Of a stretch of DNA of 64,000 bases, positions 58,446 through 64,000 are shown one piece after another. The notes beneath the pieces were generated by a model. That model did not search any database and had not been told where the DNA came from. It saw nothing but the letters and a program-made list of their open reading frames with translations. Where the stretch lies: the NCBI RefSeq assembly GCF_002811875.1, contig NZ_NPDZ01000006.1, positions 124,001 through 188,000 of the forward strand, read 5' to 3'. The stretch comes from Leptospira perolatii. Its GTDB lineage: Bacteria > Spirochaetota > Leptospiria > Leptospirales > Leptospiraceae. The translations under genes and the position numbers were made by a program. Numbering within the stretch: position 1 is the first letter of the stretch; every line of letters begins with the position of its first letter.

Positions 58446-59339
58446 ATGGCATCAGAAAAAAGCACGAACGATCGTGCTAAAATTTATTCTGCAGAAAGCA
58501 AGTTTGAGTTTATGTTGAGAAGACCGGAGCACGCGGGCAGTGTCGCAACCAATCTTTTCTTTACGCCGAAAAGGTCGCTTCCTTCTCGAAAGGAGCAGGA
58601 GGTTCTATCAAAAGCAAAAGAAATTTCTTTCGGACAAGGCCCGTTACATCTAAAGGCTTGGTATTGGAAGAATTCGGGGCCTCTGGTCTACTTAGTTCAT
58701 GGTTGGAATTCCCACAGCGGCAGTCTTACTAGATTTGTAAATCCTCTTCTCGAGAGTGGTTTTTCAGTAGCTTCATATGACATGCCTGGTCATGGGTACT
58801 CAGAAGGGAAGTATTGCAATGCGATCCGCTCTGCCGATGCCTTATATAAGCTTTCTGAAATATTAGGAAATCCGTATGGAATAATCACCCACTCTTTCGG
58901 TGGTGCGGTCGCTACTATTGCGCAGGAGATGGGGGTAAGGGTAGAAAGGGCCGTTTACATCGCGCCTCCGGCTACTATCGAGGAACTTCGCAGCTTTTTC
59001 TGCACTCAGCTGGGGCTGTCTGCTAAGGCTCGAGACGATATGCGTAATAAAATTGAGAAGAGCATCAAAAGAAATATGGATACTCTTGATATAGCCGAAA
59101 TTGGAAAGTCACTACACTCCAAACTTCTCGTTGTCCACGATCTCGACGATTTGGAGATTCCTTGGGAATTTGGGAATAGAATTGCTATGAATTGGGAAGG
59201 AGCCAAGATGATTTCTACACAAGGTCTCGGCCATCTTTTCATTCTTCGAGATTCAGCTGTAATAAAGGAAGCAGTTGATTTTCTGAGCGTTCAAACTGGT
59301 GAAGGCATAGGTTCATACTCAGAGCTCTTGGCGAACTGA
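58446..59339 (+). CDS. Alpha/beta hydrolase
   Basis: I start at the ATG at 58446 because AGGAG lies six bases upstream. The 297-residue enzyme has VYLVHGWNSHSGSL (oxyanion hole), the nucleophile elbow GIITHSFGGAVAT, an Asp in VVHDLDDLEIPWE and the catalytic His in STQGLGHLFILRD. No signal peptide. The substrate is unknown; lipid or small ester is usual. It probably forms an operon with the TetR gene, and the operator at 58461 lies inside its first codons. Confidence 0.85.
   Translation: MASEKSTNDRAKIYSAESKFEFMLRRPEHAGSVATNLFFTPKRSLPSRKEQEVLSKAKEISFGQGPLHLKAWYWKNSGPLVYLVHGWNSHSGSLTRFVNPLLESGFSVASYDMPGHGYSEGKYCNAIRSADALYKLSEILGNPYGIITHSFGGAVATIAQEMGVRVERAVYIAPPATIEELRSFFCTQLGLSAKARDDMRNKIEKSIKRNMDTLDIAEIGKSLHSKLLVVHDLDDLEIPWEFGNRIAMNWEGAKMISTQGLGHLFILRDSAVIKEAVDFLSVQTGEGIGSYSELLAN
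58461..58478. promoter_or_regulatory. Second TetR operator, inside the hydrolase coding start
   Basis: AGCACGAACGATCGTGCT is a perfect inverted repeat of seven-base arms around a four-base centre. Its reverse complement shares fifteen consecutive bases with the spacer of the TetR promoter (57766-57780). It lies at codons 6 to 11 of the hydrolase gene. It may repress an internal promoter or act as a roadblock to elongation. Confidence 0.7.
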
Positions 59340-59349
59340 TCGAAATCGG

Positions 59350-59379
59350 TGCGGAGTATTTTATGTACTCCGCATTTTT
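59350..59379 (+). terminator. Intrinsic terminator after the hydrolase gene
   Basis: TGCGGAGTA (59350-59358) and TACTCCGCA (59366-59374) form a perfect nine-base stem around a seven-base loop, followed by TTTTT. It lies 10 bp after the hydrolase stop and overlaps the last codons of the convergent gene at 59361. Confidence 0.85.
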
Positions 59380-59882
59380 CTTTCTAAGTTTGGATTCTTA
59401 ATTCGAATGTACACTGATTTGAAAACTGTGGCGACTAACTTTCCGGAGACAGTTTTGATATCAATCCTGTAATCTCTTGTACTTTTCTTGTTTAATCTAC
59501 ATTGTTCCTTAATGGTGTTGATTTCTTTTTGATTTATTTTTATTTCTGCAACTACGTCTTCAGAAGCTGCCTTCAGAAATTTTATCTCGGAGGAAGTGTC
59601 CCATACCATATAGTCACTGCCCAGGTTTAGAGAAATCGCAAATACATGGATGGGATCCACAAAGGCGAACAGAGCACCACCAAAATGTGTTCCGAAATAC
59701 CCTCTTGTTTTTGAATTAAAAGGCAGTAAAACCTCGAATTTTCGCCTATCGTTTGAAGTGTTTTTTATTCTAGCACCTAACGCCCAGTAGACGGGCCAAT
59801 TTTTTTTAACGGAACGATTGAGAGAAAATACATCCCATTTTTTAATAAATTTGAGTAAGGGGATATTTCTAGTTAGAGTCAT
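59361..59882 (-). CDS. DUF4442 thioesterase-like (hotdog) protein
   Basis: A 173-residue protein with the features of DUF4442 acyl-CoA thioesterase relatives: the helix LLPFNSKTRGYFGTHFGGAL, FVDPIHVFAISLNLGSDYMV and WDTSSEIKFLKAASEDVVAE. No catalytic residue is certain in this branch. AAGGA lies seven bases before the ATG. Its role may be in fatty acid or aromatic acyl-CoA turnover. It is divergent from the BASS transporter gene. Confidence 0.8.
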   Translation of the reverse strand: MTLTRNIPLLKFIKKWDVFSLNRSVKKNWPVYWALGARIKNTSNDRRKFEVLLPFNSKTRGYFGTHFGGALFAFVDPIHVFAISLNLGSDYMVWDTSSEIKFLKAASEDVVAEIKINQKEINTIKEQCRLNKKSTRDYRIDIKTVSGKLVATVFKSVYIRIKNPNLERKMRST

Positions 59883-60173
59883 TGTTGATTCCTTTTTTGC
59901 GCGTTAAGTCCGCCATCTCAGTCCACCCTGCAAAAAACTATAGTTTTATGTCAAACAATATGGGATACTTTGGAATCGGAAGTAAATCGGACTCGTTTAT
60001 GATCCGCGGGTTCCCGAGGTCACATTTCGGCTTAAAGTCTAGCCGGACTAGGTGTAAAAAAAGCTTTTCGAATCTGATGCATACTCTATCCCTGTGTGGC
60101 TTTCAGTTTGGCTTTGGAACCAAAGCCAGTGCTTGTTTTAATAGAACATTTGAAATGTTTTGGAGAGTTATTA

Positions 60174-61064
60174 ATGCAATTTGGCGTAGTTGAAAAGACG
60201 CTTCTTCCCGCGTTGCTCGCGATTGTTATGCTCGGTATGGGATTAAGCCTAGCCGTTTCCGATTTTAAACGGATAGTGGTTACGCCGGTGCAAGTTCTGG
60301 TCGGTAGCATAGGGCACTTTGTCATTATGCCAATTGCGGCTTATATAGTAATACTGATTCTGGGTCTAGATTATGAATTGGCTTTAGGCGTTATTATCGT
60401 CGGATCCTGCCCGAGTGGAACTACTTCCAATTTGATAAACTATTGGGCAAAAGGTGACGTTGCGCTTGCTGTTGTAATTACCTCACTCTCCACTTTGCTT
60501 TGTCCACTGCTTACTCCTATGATTGTTACTTCTTTTGGTTCTTTGCTGGACGCTTCGACAGGAGGTTCTGGCAAGCCTCTTGAAGTTTCCTTTTTAGAAA
60601 TGCTTAAACTAGTGGTCGCAGTTATAGCTGTGCCTATCGGAATTGGTATGACTGTAAACCACCGGTATCCCGATATCGCCCGCGCGATAGAAAAACCTTA
60701 TAAAATATTTTCAGTATCTTTCCTAGTTTTCGTAGTAGGATTCATCATTTTCAAAAACAGATCAGAATTTCTCAATATGCTTTTGTTAGTCGGCGGTGCG
60801 GTGATTCTTCACAACATTCTTGGTTTTGTGCTGGGTTACTTTATTCCAAAGTTGATGCGCATTCCAGAACGTCAAAGCAGGACTATTTCCATTGAAGTCG
60901 CGATCCAAAATACAACTCTTGGAATGACATTAGCAGTCGATTTCTTTGGAGACAGAGTTGCATTACCGGCTGCAGTATTCAGTCTCTGGATGTATTTCGC
61001 TGGAACGGTGATGGCTGTTATTTGGTCTAGGTATCTTCCTTTACCGAATGAAGAATCCGCCTGA
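60174..61064 (+). CDS. Bile acid:sodium symporter (BASS) family transporter
   Basis: I start at the ATG at 60174, with GGAGAG six bases upstream. The 296-residue protein has eight to ten hydrophobic helices and the BASS patterns MLGMGLSLAVSDFKRI near the N-terminus, GVIIVGSCPSGTTSNLINYW (family signature) and ISIEVAIQNTTLGMTLAV near the end, which holds the crossover helices. Members import organic anions with sodium; the substrate here is unknown. About 291 bp separates it from the divergent DUF4442 gene; I see no other feature there. Confidence 0.9.
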   Translation: MQFGVVEKTLLPALLAIVMLGMGLSLAVSDFKRIVVTPVQVLVGSIGHFVIMPIAAYIVILILGLDYELALGVIIVGSCPSGTTSNLINYWAKGDVALAVVITSLSTLLCPLLTPMIVTSFGSLLDASTGGSGKPLEVSFLEMLKLVVAVIAVPIGIGMTVNHRYPDIARAIEKPYKIFSVSFLVFVVGFIIFKNRSEFLNMLLLVGGAVILHNILGFVLGYFIPKLMRIPERQSRTISIEVAIQNTTLGMTLAVDFFGDRVALPAAVFSLWMYFAGTVMAVIWSRYLPLPNEESA

Positions 61065-61167
61065 AATCCCAAACTGATAATTCGAATTAGATAATATTAA
61101 GACTCGAGAGATGCGGGTCAGTTTTAGAAATGATCAAAAGGTAATTCGCAAAGATATAATATTCTAA

Positions 61168-61194
61168 AAAGGGGCGGCTGCAAACCGCCCCTTT
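61168..61194. terminator. Bidirectional terminator between convergent genes
   Basis: GGGGCGG (61171-61177) and CCGCCCC (61185-61191) form a stem that extends through flanking A-T pairs. TTTTT follows on the minus strand and TTT on the plus strand. It lies six bp beyond the minus-strand stop at 61201 and about 100 bp after the BASS stop. Confidence 0.85.
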
Positions 61195-61200
61195 GCCCAA

Positions 61201-62610
61201 TTATTTTAAGAGCAGGTTTACCAAGGCAAACCAGAAATCTGTTACGTTTGCATCATCAGGATTAATTCCTTCGAAATAGCTACTGAATGTAGAATTTCCA
61301 AGGAGCATATCGTTGATAAAGTTTCCGAGAGTGATTCCGGTATGTCCGATCTCTGTTCCAGTGAATTCGACGATCGACGTACAGTGGCTTTCATTGATAC
61401 TTCTGTAGTATGGAATGAAGTACTGTAAGTTTGGATACTTATCATACTGAGCTTTTAACTTTTCTATATCTTGCGCCCACAATGTAGAAATTATATATTC
61501 TTTGTCTGCGGGATTATTTTCATCCAATCCAAAGAATCGAGCATAAGAATAGATTGAATAGTTAGCATCTCTTCTGAATAGAGTGATTGCCAACTTATCA
61601 TTAGGATATTTGCTAGCTAAAGCTTCATTGATCTTTCCAAAATCCGCGTGTAAGTCAAAGCTAGGAACATCGGGCTGTGCCTTATTTACCAAATAATCAG
61701 TGTTCCAAGCTTCTTTGATTTTTTGGTGTAAAGGCCAATGATTTCCTGAACCAGGCGCAGGGAAAATCGGACCCGAGTCGTTTAACAAATAGCTTTTTGT
61801 TGGATTTAAGGCTTTTCTGATGAAGTGGTAATTCACCAATGACCCTGTTCCCCCAGCACTACATCCGGATACTAGCATCTCTTTAGGATTGTTAAAGTTT
61901 GCTTTTAGCCAATCGATCACTAACTCCATGTTTTTAGCACCTACGTGGCGGTAGGTGATCGGAGGATTTTGACCAGTTGGGTCATTGTAAACACTAACTT
62001 TGTTTCCGGCGTAAACGTCACCTGTGCAATAAGGAACAAATACCTTATTCCAGTTAGATGTGCGGACATTCCAGCCAGAAGGATTGTTGCGAAGTATGAT
62101 CGGCGAGATTAGCGCGTTCGGACTTCCACCAGGTTTATTCGGATCGATAAAATCTCCGAAGTTCATATGGTTGTCTGGGACACCATTCGGGTTCGCAGCA
62201 CCACGAATGCCGGTTTTTCCCGTGCAACTATCGTAATCCCAGCAAGCTCCACCTGGCTCTAGATAAACCAGTAGTCGACTAGAATAGCCTGCTAACCACT
62301 CGAAGAACCCGTCCGCACGATCCACGAAAATCTTGTAGGGAGTTCCGTTGCCACAAACCGCACCTGGAATGTAAATCACGTCGTACGATCCGTAGACCAC
62401 TGACGTAATATCATCCAGAACGTTCTGGTTTTTGGCAGTTTTCAAATCAGCATTAGTTGGGATCTCTTTTTCTGCTCCAGGAGAAGTCACTATCCCCTGT
62501 AGTAGAGCCAAATCCTTCTCATTTCCTTCGTTTTCTTGCGCACAGTTCGCACCTCCTATTCCTAGGGCTGCAATTGCGAGCAAGATTACGGTTCTCTTCA
62601 CTTGATTCAT
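61201..62610 (-). CDS. Pectinacetylesterase-family lipoprotein
   Basis: I start at the ATG at 62610 (MNQVKRTVILLAIAALGIGG) because GGAGG lies seven bases upstream; the frame opens further but without support. The 469-residue product has a signal peptide ending in a relaxed lipobox (GGANC). The serine-hydrolase motif MLVSGCSAGGTGSLVNYHF, LLVYLEPGGACWDYDSCTGK and FVPYCTGDVYAGNK match pectinacetylesterase relatives. In spirochaetes the substrate is unlikely to be pectin; a surface ester is more probable. Confidence 0.8.
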   Translation of the reverse strand: MNQVKRTVILLAIAALGIGGANCAQENEGNEKDLALLQGIVTSPGAEKEIPTNADLKTAKNQNVLDDITSVVYGSYDVIYIPGAVCGNGTPYKIFVDRADGFFEWLAGYSSRLLVYLEPGGACWDYDSCTGKTGIRGAANPNGVPDNHMNFGDFIDPNKPGGSPNALISPIILRNNPSGWNVRTSNWNKVFVPYCTGDVYAGNKVSVYNDPTGQNPPITYRHVGAKNMELVIDWLKANFNNPKEMLVSGCSAGGTGSLVNYHFIRKALNPTKSYLLNDSGPIFPAPGSGNHWPLHQKIKEAWNTDYLVNKAQPDVPSFDLHADFGKINEALASKYPNDKLAITLFRRDANYSIYSYARFFGLDENNPADKEYIISTLWAQDIEKLKAQYDKYPNLQYFIPYYRSINESHCTSIVEFTGTEIGHTGITLGNFINDMLLGNSTFSSYFEGINPDDANVTDFWFALVNLLLK

Positions 62611-62645
62611 TTTATTTCCTCCGTAATCATCACTTAACTTTTCGC

Positions 62646-64000
62646 TTAATATTGCTCGAATTCTAGGCTGACATTTGCCCCTCCTAGGCGAGTTGAATTG
62701 CCCAACTGAATTTTTACGCACATTCTATCTAAAAGCTTTTTCGCTAAGGATAAGCCTACACCAGTGGATGATTCGATTCCGGTCGGTTTTGCAGAGAGTA
62801 CGGAGAACTCTCTAAATATACCTTCTTGGTCTTCTGGTCGAAAACCCGGACCGGAATCTTCTATATTTATTTTAAGTATTTTTCCTTTATGATTTTCTAA
62901 TATTTCCCCATGGAGCAAAATCGTCGATCCATGGGGGGAGAATTTTACGGCGTTCGTAAGTAAATTATCGAAAACGCGGTATAAGATTTGCGGGTGAGTG
63001 GAAAAGCTGAATTGCGAACGGGGCAGCTCATCTACGATTTCTATATTTTTTGTTTGAATGGAGAAGCCTAAATTTGCGGTGACTGTCCGAAGTAACTCGA
63101 CCGGTTGAATTTGCTGAAGCTGTCTTTTTCTTGGAACAGTTTCTTCCGAGGTTGACAGATAGAGCACTTCTTCAATGGAATCTAATATTCTTCGAGCTGT
63201 TTGCTCGATATGATCCAATACTTCTGGCGGCTCGCTTTTGTTATTGGTTGAAGATTTTTCATCTGCCCCGGGCGGCTCCTTCGTATATAGACCGACAAGA
63301 CTTAAGATTCCAGTAACCGGACTTTTTAGATCGTGTATAGCAATCCGAAGTATTTCTGATTTTTTTACGGACTCTAAAACCAGTCTTCGATTTAGTTCGC
63401 GAATCGATTGCTGCTTGTGGAAGGAACTTACTTTAGTCAGAAAACTTATCTGATCGAAAAGTAGAGTCACCACAAAAATAAAAGTGATATTTTGAAGCAA
63501 GAACCATGGTTTTGGATCTAGGGAATGCAGAAAGTATATAAAAAAACCGTAATTAAGTATATAGATGAAAGTTTTAGTTTTGTCAGGATACCTAAATAAA
63601 ACCGCAACGCCTAACTGTGTAAATGCAAAGATAGAGACATCCGAACCGAATTTTAAAAGCAGAACATTGATTGTGGTCGCACAAAAAGTAAGGAAAATCG
63701 TAGCAGAAGTTACCAGTACTTTTCTTCGATTCAAATCGCTCGGCCTAATGGAAGGAAAGTTTAACAGAAATGTAAATAGAATACAGCCCGCAATGAAGCA
63801 CGCGTCGAACAGTATGATTGCAGAATTATCATGATGACTGTAGTAACTAAGTATATCGATGATAGTAAATGGTACCATCGCAATAGCAAGAAACGGAAAA
63901 ATAAATATTAGAATTTCATTAACTTCGTAATATGCCGAAAGAATAAATTCGGCATTCCCTCTAAGTTCCTTTTTTAACTGGAGGTGTCTGTTTAGAAGTT
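62646..64000 (-). CDS. Membrane sensor histidine kinase, 5' end cut by the window
   Basis: The frame is open through the right edge, so the start is outside. At the edge it reads QLKKELRGNAEFILSAYYEV, then several transmembrane helices (about five to six). The cytosolic part has HisKA with the phosphoacceptor His in RIAIHDLKSPVTGILSLVGL, a catalytic domain with N-box NLLTNAVKFSPHGS, G1 EDSGPGFRP and G2 SSTGVGLSLAKKLLDRM. The ATG at 63878 lacks a ribosome binding site and would cut off sequence that looks coding. No partner regulator lies within the window. Confidence 0.88.
   Translation of the reverse strand, partial: LLNRHLQLKKELRGNAEFILSAYYEVNEILIFIFPFLAIAMVPFTIIDILSYYSHHDNSAIILFDACFIAGCILFTFLLNFPSIRPSDLNRRKVLVTSATIFLTFCATTINVLLLKFGSDVSIFAFTQLGVAVLFRYPDKTKTFIYILNYGFFIYFLHSLDPKPWFLLQNITFIFVVTLLFDQISFLTKVSSFHKQQSIRELNRRLVLESVKKSEILRIAIHDLKSPVTGILSLVGLYTKEPPGADEKSSTNNKSEPPEVLDHIEQTARRILDSIEEVLYLSTSEETVPRKRQLQQIQPVELLRTVTANLGFSIQTKNIEIVDELPRSQFSFSTHPQILYRVFDNLLTNAVKFSPHGSTILLHGEILENHKGKILKINIEDSGPGFRPEDQEGIFREFSVLSAKPTGIESSTGVGLSLAKKLLDRMCVKIQLGNSTRLGGANVSLEFEQY

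Overview
The window reads as about 64 kb of a Leptospira chromosome. I infer this from gene content: spirochaete-type relaxed lipoboxes, an imelysin / di-haem oxidoreductase / imelysin lipoprotein operon like the lruB neighbourhood, DUF1566 lipoproteins, a radical SAM protein of the type known as spiro-SPASM, a SurA-like chaperone resembling LIC12922, and many sensor kinases. The moderate GC (low forties by eye) suits an intermediate or saprophytic lineage better than L. interrogans, but I cannot name a species. There are no rRNA or tRNA genes, CRISPR arrays, transposases or phage genes that I can recognise. Two genes are cut by the edges: a DUF35-type zinc-ribbon protein at the left and a histidine kinase at the right.

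Layout. 0-3.6 kb: lipid-type SDR, esterase, nucleotidyltransferase, PhoU-like and MAPEG genes. 3.7-8.1 kb: iron-linked operon (imelysin, di-haem oxidoreductase, imelysin) behind a Fur-box-like palindrome and a leader that can fold as an H-type pseudoknot. 8.1-11 kb: molybdate operon modA / molbindin / modB / modC. 11-18 kb: mixed metabolic genes (CrtC/AttH-like lipocalin, WYL regulator with divergent SDR, pyrophosphatase, VOC protein, nitrilase) and two acidic proteins that look like distant paralogues. 18-24 kb: divergent sensor kinases, including a 1001-residue hybrid with two complete kinase cores, followed by an overlapping CheY-like regulator. 24-31.4 kb: DegT aminotransferase, an adenosine-deaminase-like enzyme coupled to a membrane adenylate cyclase, and a MacA/MacB/ATPase export system with a TetR gene. 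31.4-40.1 kb: a signalling and surface cluster.

That cluster is the best candidate for an undescribed system. It holds a LytS-type kinase and LytTR regulator (plus strand), flanked on the minus strand by a one-TM protein with an anti-sigma-like layout, an exported membrane protein, a TPR protein, a SpoIIE phosphatase and two DUF1566 surface proteins. Three of these envelope proteins carry five copies of one short beta-rich DGRxFxGK module.

40.7-48.4 kb: housekeeping genes prfB, purD, valS, then a TetR / DsbA-like operon with a tandem perfect operator. 48.8-55 kb: an SpsF-SpsG-type fusion overlapping the radical SAM/SPASM gene, then SurA-like and lysC genes. 55-64 kb: a sodium:solute symporter that seems to start at AUU, an SRPBCC protein, a TetR/hydrolase pair with a probable leaderless promoter and two matching operators, a DUF4442 thioesterase-like protein, a BASS transporter, a pectinacetylesterase-like lipoprotein and a histidine kinase.
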